Source: CAVUBL01 sp963837945
GTDB lineage: Bacteria; Acidobacteriota; Thermoanaerobaculia; Multivoradales; DATKCC01
Reading direction: 5' to 3'
DNA length: 64,000 nucleotides
Assembly: GCA_963837945.1 (NCBI GenBank)
Contig: CAWIQD010000025.1
Location: forward strand, 124,001-188,000
Below are positions 36,473-45,230 of the stretch, piece after piece. Position numbers and translations under genes: made by a program. How positions within the stretch are numbered: position 1 is the stretch's first letter; every line of letters starts with the position of its first letter. The notes beneath the pieces were generated by a model, which was not told where the DNA came from, did no database searches, and worked only from the letters and a program-made list of their open reading frames with translations.

Positions 36473-37510
36473 GTGCCTCCCTCGATCCACCGGATGAGCG
36501 TCGACGTCGAACCGCAGGCCGCCTCCGGGCGGCGCTCCACCCCCGCGGGAGCCCCGCCCGCCACGGCGGCGGTCGACGTCCGCGACCTCACCTTCGCCTA
36601 TCCCGGCCGTACCGCACTCGACGGCGTCACCTTCGAGGTCGCGGCCGGCACCCTCTTCGGCTTCCTCGGCCCCAACGGCGGCGGCAAGACGACCCTCTTC
36701 CGGATCCTCGCGACCCTGTTGCCGCCCGGCGGCGGGACGGTCGAGGTCTTCGGCCACCGGCTGCCCGCCGAGGCTGCGGCCGCGCGCCGGCGGCTGGGCG
36801 TGGTCTTCCAGTCGCCGAGCCTCGACCTCCAGCTCACGGTCCAGGAGAACCTCACCCACCAGGGGCACCTCTACGGCCTCTCCGGCCGCGAGCTCGCCGG
36901 CCGGATCGACGACGCACTGGCGCGGCTCGGCCTGGCCGACCGCCGGCGCGAGCGCGGGGCGAGCCTCTCGGGCGGCCTCAGGCGCCGGGCCGAGATCGCC
37001 AAGGCGCTGCTCCACCGGCCGGACCTGCTGCTGCTCGACGAGCCGTCGACCGGCCTCGATCCGGGCGCCCGGCGGGACCTCTGGCGCACCCTGGGCGAGC
37101 TGCGCTCCTCCGGCATGACGGTGCTGCTCACCACCCACTACATCGAGGAGGCCGGCCGCGCCGACCGCCTGTTGCTGCTCGATCGCGGACGGATCGTCAC
37201 CGGCGGCTCGCCGCGCGAGCTCGAGGAGGAGATCGGCGGCGACGTGGTGAGCCTGGTGGCGCGGGACGGCGAGGCCGGCGCCGAGAGCCTGGCGCGCGAG
37301 CTCGCCGAGCGCTTCCCCGGCACCCGGCCGGCGGTGCGCGACGGGACGATCCGCTTCGAGCGCGACCGGGCCCACGAGCTCGTGGCGCGCCTGGCCGAAG
37401 CCTTCCCCGGCCGGATCGACGCGATCACCGTCGCCCGGCCGACGCTCGAAGACGTGTTCCTTCGCCACACCGGCCACGCCCTCTACGAGCGCACCCATGG
37501 AGAAAGCTGA
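36473..37510 (+). CDS. ABC transporter ATP-binding protein
   Basis: This 345-residue (or 338 from the second ATG at 36494) NBD has Walker A 'GPNGGGKTTLFRIL', Q-loop 'VVFQSPSLDLQL', signature 'SLSGGLRRRAEIAKAL', Walker B 'LLLLDEPSTGLDPGA' and H-loop 'TTHYIEEAGRADRLL'. The C-terminal extension ('RPTLEDVFLRHTGHAL') is typical of DrrA/NatA-type exporters. With the next gene it forms an ABC-2 exporter. It is located between ctaB and sco, an arrangement suggesting a role in oxidase assembly or cofactor export, which is inference. Confidence 0.9.
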   Translation: MPPSIHRMSVDVEPQAASGRRSTPAGAPPATAAVDVRDLTFAYPGRTALDGVTFEVAAGTLFGFLGPNGGGKTTLFRILATLLPPGGGTVEVFGHRLPAEAAAARRRLGVVFQSPSLDLQLTVQENLTHQGHLYGLSGRELAGRIDDALARLGLADRRRERGASLSGGLRRRAEIAKALLHRPDLLLLDEPSTGLDPGARRDLWRTLGELRSSGMTVLLTTHYIEEAGRADRLLLLDRGRIVTGGSPRELEEEIGGDVVSLVARDGEAGAESLARELAERFPGTRPAVRDGTIRFERDRAHELVARLAEAFPGRIDAITVARPTLEDVFLRHTGHALYERTHGES

Positions 37511-38450
37511 CGAGATGCCCTTCGAACGCCAGGAGACCGGGGGGGATGCGATGAATCGTCCCCTTCCCCCCGGGGGTGGGAAGGGGATCGAGGGGATGCG
37601 GGGGGGATGCGATGAATCGTCCCCTTCCCCCCCTGGGGGTGGGAAGGGGATCGAGGGGATGCGGGGGGGATCAGTGAGCTTCTTCCTGCCGGCCGCCACC
37701 CTCTGGCAGCGCGAGGTGGTGCGCTTCTTCCGCCAGCCGAGCCGGGTGGCGGGAGCGGCCGGATCGCCGCTCCTCTTCTGGATCCTGATCGGCAGCGGCA
37801 TGCGCTCGTCGTTCCACCTGCCGGGCGCCTCGTCGAACGTCTCCTTCCTGCGCTACTTCTACCCCGGCACGGTCGCCCTCGTGCTCCTCTTCGCGGCCAT
37901 CTTCTCGACCATCTCGGTGATCGAGGACCGCAAGGAGGGGTTCCTCCAGGGGGTGCTGGTGGCGCCGGTGCCACGCGGCGCGGTGGTCGCGGGCAAGGTG
38001 GCCGGCGGCGCGACGCTCGCCTGGATCCAGGGCATGATCTTCCTGCCGCTGGCCCCCTTGGCCGGCATCGGCCTCTCCTGGGGGCGGGCCGCGGAGGCGG
38101 CCGGGGTGATGGCGCTGATCGCGGTGGCGCTGACCGCCCTCGGCTTCGGCTTCGCCTGGCGGGTCGACTCGACCCAAGGGTTCCACGCCGTCATGAACCT
38201 GGTGCTGGTGCCGCTCTGGCTCCTCTCGGGCGCGTTCTTCCCGGTCGCCGGCGGCCCCTCGTGGCTGGTCTGGACCATGCGCGCCAACCCCCTGACCTAC
38301 GGCGTCGCGGCCCTGCGCAACGCCTTCGAGCCGGGCACTCCGACGCCGGGCCTGCCGGGGCCGGCGGTCTCGGTTGCGATCCTGGCGCTGGCGGCGGCGG
38401 CGACGCTCGCGGCCGACCTCGTCGTGGTGCGCGCCGGGAGGCGGCCGTGA
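37497..38450 (+). CDS. ABC-2 type transporter permease with repeat-derived N-terminus
   Basis: The core of this protein begins at 'VSFFLPAATLWQREVVRFFR' and has six transmembrane helices, with 'YFYPGTVALVLLFAAIFSTI', 'ISVIEDRKEGFLQGVLVAPV' and 'HAVMNLVLVPLWLLSGAFFP' typical of ABC-2 permeases. The first 59 residues from the ATG at 37497 are encoded by two R1 repeats and contain 'PGGGKGIEGMRGG' twice. A GTG at 37674 after GGGGGGGA could be the original start. It overlaps the ATP-binding gene by 14 bp from the ATG, and its stop overlaps sco (GTGA). Confidence 0.88.
   Translation: MEKADEMPFERQETGGDAMNRPLPPGGGKGIEGMRGGCDESSPSPPGGGKGIEGMRGGSVSFFLPAATLWQREVVRFFRQPSRVAGAAGSPLLFWILIGSGMRSSFHLPGASSNVSFLRYFYPGTVALVLLFAAIFSTISVIEDRKEGFLQGVLVAPVPRGAVVAGKVAGGATLAWIQGMIFLPLAPLAGIGLSWGRAAEAAGVMALIAVALTALGFGFAWRVDSTQGFHAVMNLVLVPLWLLSGAFFPVAGGPSWLVWTMRANPLTYGVAALRNAFEPGTPTPGLPGPAVSVAILALAAAATLAADLVVVRAGRRP
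37558..37671 (+). repeat. Two R1 repeats in frame inside the permease gene
   Basis: Two near-identical units: CCCCTTCCCCCCGGGGGTGGGAAGGGGATCGAGGGG followed by ATGCGGGGGGGATGCGATGAATC (given in parts at 37559-37608 and 37619-37671). They are separated by GATGAATCGT, which itself is repeated before the first unit. Both keep the reading frame open. Confidence 0.9.
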
Positions 38451-39091
38451 GCCTCCCGCCGGAGCGGGGCGAGCGGCGGGGGCCGCCGCCGGTGCGGGTC
38501 GCGCTCTGGACGGTGCTCGTCCTCGCCCTCGTGGCGGTGGCGGCCGCGACGCTCTGGAGCACGCTGCACCGCGAGCCCTCCGCCCCTCTGCCGGTCCTCG
38601 GCCGGGTCCCGCCCTTCGCGCTGACCGGCCGCGGCGGGCGCACGGTCACCCTCGCCGACCTCGCCGGCCGGCCGTTCGTCGTCGACTTCATCTTCACGCG
38701 CTGCGTCTCCTCGTGCCCGCTGATGACCGCCGCCATGAGCAAGGTGGGCGAAGGACTCGTGGAAGGCGAGGACTTCCGCCGGGTGTCGGTGAGCGTCGAC
38801 CCGGCCTACGACACGCCCGCCGTCCTCGCGCGCTACGCCGCGAGCCACGGCGCGCCGCCGAGCTGGTGGTTCCTGACCGGCGATCCGCCGGCGATCCTCG
38901 CCCTGATGGGCGACGGCTTCCACCTCGCGGTCGAGCCCGACACCGGCGACCCGCGCAACCCGATCGCCCACTCGACCCGGCTGGTCCTGGTCGACGGCGA
39001 CGGCCGGATCCGCGGCTACTACCAGGGCCTCGACGCCGACGACCTCGGCCGCCTCGACCGGGACCTCCGGCGCCTCGCGCGCTCCGGCTGA
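38447..39091 (+). CDS. sco: SCO1/SenC family protein
   Basis: This 214-residue protein has an N-terminal transmembrane helix ('WTVLVLALVAVAAATLWSTL') and a Sco domain with copper ligands in 'FTRCVSSCPLMTAAMSKVGE' and the His in 'NPIAHSTRLVLVDGDGRIRG'. The start is a GTG overlapping the permease stop. It probably carries copper to an oxidase. It is shorter and distinct from the Sco with a C-terminal helix at 25708-26589, so the two may serve the two different oxidases. Confidence 0.9.
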   Translation: MSLPPERGERRGPPPVRVALWTVLVLALVAVAAATLWSTLHREPSAPLPVLGRVPPFALTGRGGRTVTLADLAGRPFVVDFIFTRCVSSCPLMTAAMSKVGEGLVEGEDFRRVSVSVDPAYDTPAVLARYAASHGAPPSWWFLTGDPPAILALMGDGFHLAVEPDTGDPRNPIAHSTRLVLVDGDGRIRGYYQGLDADDLGRLDRDLRRLARSG

Positions 39092-39411
39092 GGCTCCGCC
39101 GCACGAGCGCCCCGCGCCGGAGCCGGCCTCTCCACTGTCTCCGGCACCTCTGCTATACTGCATTCCATCGATTCATGATCTTTGCCCCGCGAGCCGGCGG
39201 GCGCCTCGTCGATGCGCTCCGCCCAGCGCGGCAAGTTTCACGTGGTGGGGCGCCTCTTGGTCGCCTCGCGCGGCTGACATTCCCCGGCGGCGTCCCGAGG
39301 GCGCCGCTGAGGATCTGATCCGGTCGAGCTCGTTGGATGATGGAACCCTGGAACCTTCGACCCCGGCGCCGGACGCCGGGTGGAGCCGCTCAGCGGAAAG
39401 CGAGGAACGCG
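39092..39411. other. Intergenic region before the cytochrome-GMC cluster
   Basis: 320 bp without a supported gene. It has a TATACT box at 39154-39159 in CTGCTATACTGC, which could serve the downstream cluster with a long leader, and no clear terminator. Confidence 0.5.
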
Positions 39412-41931
39412 ATGAAGAAAGCCCTGCTGGTCCTGGTCTCGATCGTGATCTTGGTCGGTGTAGCCGGCCTCGCGGCCTGTCGTCCCAAGCCGCCGAAGCC
39501 GAAGTCGGGCGAGGTGAAGGACGAGGCGATGGCCGCGGGCCGGATGGCCGAGAGCTTCCCCGGAGCCGACGAGGACTACCTCGGTGACATGGACTACGGC
39601 ATCACCCGCCACCCCGAGATGGTGCAGGCCGCCCTCGAGCCCTACGTGCCCGGCATCTCGGCCGAGGACGCCGTCAAGAAGGTGGTGATCGGGCGCAACA
39701 ACTGGATCGTCTGGACCGCCGGCAACGACTTCTTCTGGGACTACCTCTCGCGCAAGAGCCTGGGCGCTCTCGACCTGCTGAAGACCGTCTCCGATCACCC
39801 CGACCTGAAGTTCGGCCGCGACAACCGCTGGCAGTACCTGGGGCTGGTCAACGAGCCCTGCTTCGAGAAGGCGACCGGGCCGCGCGACGACCGCTTCGGC
39901 CTCTGGCTCGACACCCGCGTCGAAGGGCCGGGCTGCCCGCCCGACCCCTTCGAGAACGAGACGAAGTACCCGGGCGTCGAGACCGGCGCGCGGGGCAAGA
40001 ACATCCCGGTGGGCTCCTACTACGGCTATGCGAGCGGCATCGTCGGGCTGCGGCTGTTCCCCAACCCGGCGTTCGACGAGGCGGCGCAGAAGAAGTGGGA
40101 CCCCAAGCGCTACTACACCGATCCGACCTACTACAACGACAAGACCCTGGTGAAGCCGTACCGGGTGGGGATGTCCTGCGGCTTCTGCCACGTCGGGCCG
40201 AACCCGACCAACCCGCCGGCCGATCCCGAGCACCCGAAGTGGGAGAACCTGACCAGCAACCCGGGGGCCCAGTACTTCTGGATCGACCGGATCTTCATGT
40301 GGAGCGCCGACGACGCGAGCTTCGTCTACCAGCTCTTCCACACCTCGCGCCCCGGCGCCCTCGACACCTCGCTCGTCTCCTCCGACCAGATCAACAACCC
40401 GCGGACCATGAACGCGGTCTACAACCTGGGGGCGCGGCTCGAGCTCGCCCGGAAGTGGGGCAAGGAGAAGCTCGCCGACGGCGGCCTCGACAACAAGCAG
40501 CTCAACGACTACGTGCCCGCGGAGAGCCCGCTCGCGAAGTTCTACGAGAAGCCCGACACGGTCTTCACGCCGCGCGTGCTCAAGGACGGCTCGGACTCGG
40601 TCGGGGCGCTCGGCGCCTTGAACCGGGTGTTCGTCAACATCGGCCTGTTCTCCGAGGAGTGGACCCTCCACTTCGTGCCGCTGGTCGGCGGAGCGAACAT
40701 CACGCCCTTCCCGATCGCCGCCGCCGAGAAGAACTCCTCGTACTGGAAGGCGACCGAGATGCAGACGCCCGACACGGCGCTCTTCTTCCTGGCCACCGCC
40801 CGGCCCGACAAGCTCGCCGACGCGCCCGGTGCCGACGCCTTCCTCGCCGCCGACGACGCGACCCTCACCCGCGGCAAGGAGGTGTTCGCCGAGCGCTGCG
40901 CCCGCTGCCACTCGAGCAAGCAACCCGACAAGGCGTTCAGCGACTTCTTCCCGGACGGCGGCTGCGTCGGCCCGAACTACCTCAAGTGCTGGAACGACTA
41001 CTGGCAGTGGACCAAGACCGACGAGTACAAGAACCTGGTCAAGCCGATCGTCATGGCCGACGACTTCCTCGCCGACAACTTCCTCTCGACCGAGCTGCGC
41101 GTGCCGGTGACCCTGCTCGAGACCAACGCCTGCAGCCCGCTCGCGACCAACGCGCTCGAGGGAGACATCTGGAACGACTTCTCGTCCGCCTCCTACAAGA
41201 GCCTGCCGGCGGTCGGCCAGATCACGGTCCACGATCCGTTCACCGGCGAGCCGAAGCCGTACGACATGCCGGGCGGCGGCCGCGGGTACACCCGGCCGGC
41301 GTCGCTCGTCAGCCTCTGGTCGACCGCGCCCTACCTGCTCAACAACACGGTGGGCAAGTTCTACTGGAAGGGCTCGGTCGAGGACCGGATGGCCGCCTTC
41401 GAGGACGGCATCACCAAGATGCTCTGGCCCGAGAAGCGCAAGGGCGACCACATGTACATGACCAAGTCGGGCAAGGAGGCGCCGGGCGTCATCGACGTCA
41501 CGCCGGGGCCGACCTACGTCAAGGTCGCCTCCGGGTTCCTGCCCGGCTTCCTGCAGAAGCTCGAGGGGCCGCTCTCCAAGCTCAAGCCCGGCATCTTCAA
41601 CGACGAGGGCATCCAGCTCGGGCCGATCCCGAGCGGCACGCCGATCAACCTGCTGTCGAACATCGACCTCAAGAAGAAGGACCAGGTCCTGAAGCTCCTG
41701 ATCAGGATCAAGCACGACCTCGACGCCCTACCGGCCAACGCCACCGACGAGCAGGCCCGCGCGGTGTTCAAGAACCTCGTGCCGCAGCTGCTGGCGGTCT
41801 CGAAGTGCCCGGACTTCGTGGTCAACCGGGGTCACTACTTCGGCACCGACTACCTGCCGGCGAGCGAGGGCGAGCCCGGCCTCTCCGACCAGGACAAGAT
41901 GGCCCTGATCGAGTTCCTGAAGACGTTCTGA
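39412..41931 (+). CDS. Large diheme c-type cytochrome lipoprotein
   Basis: This 839-residue protein starts at ATG 39412 (GCGAGGAACGCG before it) with lipoprotein signal 'LLVLVSIVILVGVAGLAAC'. Heme c motifs are CGFCH at about residue 256 and CARCH at about residue 496. Between and after are long regions of unknown fold, rich in Trp and Asp ('NNWIVWTAGNDFFWDYLSR', 'WLDTRVEGPGCPPDPFENET'). The overall size and two hemes resemble large diheme oxygenases/peroxidases (RoxA-like), but I see no diagnostic match. It is 19 bp upstream of the GMC gene and likely accepts electrons from, or acts on the product of, that enzyme. Confidence 0.75.
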   Translation: MKKALLVLVSIVILVGVAGLAACRPKPPKPKSGEVKDEAMAAGRMAESFPGADEDYLGDMDYGITRHPEMVQAALEPYVPGISAEDAVKKVVIGRNNWIVWTAGNDFFWDYLSRKSLGALDLLKTVSDHPDLKFGRDNRWQYLGLVNEPCFEKATGPRDDRFGLWLDTRVEGPGCPPDPFENETKYPGVETGARGKNIPVGSYYGYASGIVGLRLFPNPAFDEAAQKKWDPKRYYTDPTYYNDKTLVKPYRVGMSCGFCHVGPNPTNPPADPEHPKWENLTSNPGAQYFWIDRIFMWSADDASFVYQLFHTSRPGALDTSLVSSDQINNPRTMNAVYNLGARLELARKWGKEKLADGGLDNKQLNDYVPAESPLAKFYEKPDTVFTPRVLKDGSDSVGALGALNRVFVNIGLFSEEWTLHFVPLVGGANITPFPIAAAEKNSSYWKATEMQTPDTALFFLATARPDKLADAPGADAFLAADDATLTRGKEVFAERCARCHSSKQPDKAFSDFFPDGGCVGPNYLKCWNDYWQWTKTDEYKNLVKPIVMADDFLADNFLSTELRVPVTLLETNACSPLATNALEGDIWNDFSSASYKSLPAVGQITVHDPFTGEPKPYDMPGGGRGYTRPASLVSLWSTAPYLLNNTVGKFYWKGSVEDRMAAFEDGITKMLWPEKRKGDHMYMTKSGKEAPGVIDVTPGPTYVKVASGFLPGFLQKLEGPLSKLKPGIFNDEGIQLGPIPSGTPINLLSNIDLKKKDQVLKLLIRIKHDLDALPANATDEQARAVFKNLVPQLLAVSKCPDFVVNRGHYFGTDYLPASEGEPGLSDQDKMALIEFLKTF

Positions 41932-41950
41932 GCGGAAGGGAGCCTGTGAA

Positions 41951-43867
41951 ATGACAGCCAAAGAGAGACGAGCCGAGTACGAGTACGTGGTGGTGGGCTC
42001 GGGCGCCGGCGGCGGCACGGTCGCGGCGCGGCTGGCCGAGAAGGGGCACAAGGTGCTCCTGCTCGAGGCCGGCGGCGACCCGAAGCACATCGCGGCGGGC
42101 GGAGCGATCGCGACTGGCGACGAGGTCTACCCCGACAAGAACCGCTTGCCCGACGACTACGACGTGCCGGTCTTCCACGCCATCTCGACCGAGAACTTCG
42201 CCATGCGCTGGGAGTTCTTCGTCCGCCACTACACCAGCGACGCGCTCCAGAAGCGCGACCCCAAGTACGTCGAGAGCTGGGACGGCCAGCGGGTGGACGG
42301 GGTCCTCTACCCGCGGGCGGGCTGCCTGGGCGGCTGCACCGCCCACAACGCCATGATCACGGTCTACCCGGACAACTCGGACTGGGACTACGTCGAAAAC
42401 CTGACCGGCGACAGCTCCTGGGCGGCCGACAACATGAGGAAGTACTTCGAGCGGCTCGAGGACTGCTACCACCGGCCGGGCTACCGCGTCCTCAAGAAGC
42501 TCACGGGCTTGAACCCGACCAAGCACGGCTTCGGCGGCTGGCTGCACACCGACTTCCCGCTCTTCCGCATCCTCGACGAGGTCGTCAAGGACAAGGCCCT
42601 CGTCAAGACCCTGCGCGAGACGATCCGGGTCGAGGTCGAGGGCGTCAACATGAAGAAGAAGCGGCTGGGCTGGCTCCTCCAGGCGCTCGCCGATCCCAAC
42701 GACTGGCGCAGCCTCGAGCGCGACGACCGGACCGGCCTCCACTACCCGCCGCTCGCGACCGACAACTGCGCCCGCACCGGCACCCGGGAGCGGCTGCTCG
42801 AGGTGGCGGAGAAGACCGGGAACCTCGAGATCCGCATGAACGCCCTGGTGACTCGGGTGCTGTTCGAGGGCACCCGGGCGGTGGGTGTCGAGTACCTCGA
42901 CGGCGAGAAGCTCTACCGCGCCGCCTACGAGCCGAGCCAGAAGCCGGGCGTGAAGAAGGACGTCCTCGCCTCGCGCGAGGTCATCCTCTGCGGCGGCGCC
43001 TTCAACACGCCGCAGCTCCTGATGCTCTCGGGCATCGGCCCGCGCGAGCACCTCGAGGAGATGGGCATCGGCGTCCGGGTCGCCCTCGAGGGCGTCGGCA
43101 CCAACCTCCAGGACCGCTACGAGGTGGGGGTGGTCAACCGGATGAACTTCGAGGCCTGGGGCGTGCTCGAGGGCGCGAAGTTCGCCCCGGGCGACCCGCA
43201 GTACACCATGTGGTCGAAGCGCCGCGACGGGGTGTACACGACCAACGGCGCGGTGCTGGCGATCATCCGGAAGGGGCTCGAGACCCAGCCGCGGCCCGAC
43301 CTCTTCTGCTTCGCCTTGCTGGGCCTCTTCCGCGGCTACTTCCCGACCTACTCGAAGCTCTTCGCCGAGCACCTCAACTACCTCACCTGGGCGATCCTCA
43401 AGGCGCACACCAACAACACGGCCGGCTACGTCCGGTTGCGCTCGAAGGACCCGCTCGACACGCCGGAGATCAACTTCAGGTACTTCGAGGAGGGCAACGA
43501 CACCTCGGGCGACGACGTCAAGTCGGTGGTCGAGGGGATCAAGTACGTCCGCACCCTGACCGAGCCGCTCAAGAAGGACGGCCTGATCGCCGAGGAGGAG
43601 CTGCCCGGCCCGGCCGTCAGCTCGGACGCCGAGCTCACCCAGTTCGTCAAGGACTACGCCTGGGGCCACCACGCCTCGTGCACCTGCCCGATCGGCCCGG
43701 CGGAGCAGAACGGTGTCGTCGACGGCGACTTCAGGGTCCACGGCACCGAGGGCCTGCGCATCGTCGACGCCTCGGTCTTCCCCAAGATCCCCGGCTTCTT
43801 CATCGTCTCGTCGGTCTACACCATCGGCGAGAAGGCCGCGGACGTGATCTCGGCGGCGGCCAAGTGA
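41951..43867 (+). CDS. GMC family FAD oxidoreductase
   Basis: This 638-residue flavoprotein has the FAD motif 'YVVVGSGAGGGTVAARLAEK', the GMC signature 'YPRAGCLGGCTAHNAMITVY', a second signature 'GGAFNTPQLLMLSGIGPREH' and the catalytic region 'YAWGHHASCTCPIGPAEQNG', ending 'VSSVYTIGEKAADVI'. GMC enzymes oxidise alcohols, sugars or sterols. No signal peptide or Tat motif is visible at the N-terminus, although the partner genes are exported. It lies between the cytochrome lipoprotein and the DUF4331-like gene, in a tight plus-strand cluster. Confidence 0.9.
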   Translation: MTAKERRAEYEYVVVGSGAGGGTVAARLAEKGHKVLLLEAGGDPKHIAAGGAIATGDEVYPDKNRLPDDYDVPVFHAISTENFAMRWEFFVRHYTSDALQKRDPKYVESWDGQRVDGVLYPRAGCLGGCTAHNAMITVYPDNSDWDYVENLTGDSSWAADNMRKYFERLEDCYHRPGYRVLKKLTGLNPTKHGFGGWLHTDFPLFRILDEVVKDKALVKTLRETIRVEVEGVNMKKKRLGWLLQALADPNDWRSLERDDRTGLHYPPLATDNCARTGTRERLLEVAEKTGNLEIRMNALVTRVLFEGTRAVGVEYLDGEKLYRAAYEPSQKPGVKKDVLASREVILCGGAFNTPQLLMLSGIGPREHLEEMGIGVRVALEGVGTNLQDRYEVGVVNRMNFEAWGVLEGAKFAPGDPQYTMWSKRRDGVYTTNGAVLAIIRKGLETQPRPDLFCFALLGLFRGYFPTYSKLFAEHLNYLTWAILKAHTNNTAGYVRLRSKDPLDTPEINFRYFEEGNDTSGDDVKSVVEGIKYVRTLTEPLKKDGLIAEEELPGPAVSSDAELTQFVKDYAWGHHASCTCPIGPAEQNGVVDGDFRVHGTEGLRIVDASVFPKIPGFFIVSSVYTIGEKAADVISAAAK

Positions 43868-43887
43868 GCCGGGCCCGAGGAGGAACG

Positions 43888-45027
43888 ATGCGACCGACGA
43901 CCGCCCTCGGTACCGTCCTGACCCTGGTCCTGGCGGCCGGCCTGGCGCTCGCGCCCGGCGCCGCCCGCGCCTCGGACCACGCCGACCCGATCACCCTCGA
44001 GAACGTCGAGGCCGGGCTCACCGGCCTCTTCTTCTGGCCCGAGGGCGACCAGATGATCCTGGTCCTCGGCACCCGCCGGTCCCTGACCGCCGGCGGGCCG
44101 TATAACCTCGAGCCCTTCGCCTTCACCGTCAACATGGACCTCCACACGCAGGTCACCTACGACGACCCTGCCAACCTGGCGCGCTACGGCGGCACCGTGG
44201 TCCACCCGGAGGGGATCAAGCCGGACGTCGTGATCCGCATGCGGCTCAACGACGACGCCTCCGTCAAGGAGAAGACGATCACCGGCCTGCCGCACCCGGA
44301 GCAGATCCGGGTGTGGACCGGGCCGCGGGACGACCCGTTCATCTTCCCCCGCTTCTTCGGCAGCAACATCATCGCGATGGCGTTCTCGATCCCGATGTCG
44401 GAGTTCCCGCCGAACCAGCGGGACTGGCTGCTCTGGGGCACCTCGTCGTGGGCCGACAGCGGCAAGGAGATCGACCACGTCGGCCGCTCGAACCGGACGC
44501 AGAACGGGCGCAACGACTTCCTGAACACGCTGCCCCCGAACGAGCACGTGGCGGCGCTCCAGGAGATGTCGAAGAAGCGCCAGCGGTTGGAGAAGATGCT
44601 GATGCAGGTCTCGCTGCCGCTGGCGAACCTGTTCCATCTGCAGCTCCAGCTCTACCCGTACGACCTGACCGACCCGGACGTGATGATCTACACCGACCGG
44701 CGGCCGCCCGGCTTCCCCAACGGCCGGATGCTCCCCGACGACGTGGCGTACCTCACCTGCCAGATCGGGGATTGCACGCTGATGGCGCTCTCCTACGCCG
44801 AGAGCAACCAGTTCCCGCGCGCGACGGTGAACGACAAGCCGTTCCTGACCGAGTTCCCGTACCTGGCGGAGCCGTGGCCGGAGAAGGCAGGGCCGCCGCC
44901 GGGGAAGCATGCGTTTCCGCTCTGGCTCACGCTCGGGCTGCTGGTGCTGATCGTGAGCGGGATCCCGTTCCTCGTAGGCTGGTTCCTGGGCCGCTGGCGG
45001 GGGAAGCGCAAGGCGGCGACGGCGTAG
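43888..45027 (+). CDS. DUF4331-like exported, membrane-anchored protein
   Basis: This 379-residue protein has a signal peptide cleaved near 'GAARASDHADPITLENVEAG'; the 'SDHADPI' start of the mature protein is typical of DUF4331 proteins. It includes 'IFPRFFGSNIIAMAFSIPMS' and 'SGKEIDHVGRSNRTQNGRN'. A C-terminal transmembrane helix ('FPLWLTLGLLVLIVSGIPFL') and basic tail anchor it to the inner membrane. A GAGGAGGAACG ribosome-binding site precedes the ATG. It may be a periplasmic partner of the GMC enzyme and cytochrome. Confidence 0.75.
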   Translation: MRPTTALGTVLTLVLAAGLALAPGAARASDHADPITLENVEAGLTGLFFWPEGDQMILVLGTRRSLTAGGPYNLEPFAFTVNMDLHTQVTYDDPANLARYGGTVVHPEGIKPDVVIRMRLNDDASVKEKTITGLPHPEQIRVWTGPRDDPFIFPRFFGSNIIAMAFSIPMSEFPPNQRDWLLWGTSSWADSGKEIDHVGRSNRTQNGRNDFLNTLPPNEHVAALQEMSKKRQRLEKMLMQVSLPLANLFHLQLQLYPYDLTDPDVMIYTDRRPPGFPNGRMLPDDVAYLTCQIGDCTLMALSYAESNQFPRATVNDKPFLTEFPYLAEPWPEKAGPPPGKHAFPLWLTLGLLVLIVSGIPFLVGWFLGRWRGKRKAATA

Positions 45028-45105
45028 GAGGCGGTGGACCGGGCGGGCGGGGTTGGAGCGGCGAAGGCCCAGGGAACCGTTCGCAGCCGATCCGAACCGT
45101 TCGGC

Positions 45106-45127
45106 CGGCCGACGCGGAGGTCGGCCG
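45106..45127. repeat. R2 palindrome with compensatory change
   Basis: CGGCCGAC / GTCGGCCG arms around GCGGAG. Compared with the common form, both arms differ at the innermost pair, so pairing is preserved. It forms a head-to-head pair with the element at 45161. Confidence 0.9.
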
Positions 45128-45160
45128 CTTCAACCTGGGTTGCCCTCCGAACGCATGAAG

Positions 45161-45182
45161 CGGCCGAGCTCTGTCTCGGCCG
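45161..45182. repeat. R2 palindrome, inverted partner
   Basis: CGGCCGAG / CTCGGCCG around CTCTGT, in the opposite orientation to 45106 (ATGAAG flank precedes the stem). Together they make a BIME-like pair between convergent genes. Confidence 0.9.
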
Positions 45183-45230
45183 GGCGAACGGTAGCGTGGG
45201 CACCGAGCTTCCCCGGGATCGGAGGCGGCT

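Noticed and set aside
39412..41931. Naming the diheme lipoprotein as a RoxA rubber oxygenase
   Set aside because: Size and two hemes are similar, but no diagnostic RoxA segment was recognised by eye; a structural comparison is needed.
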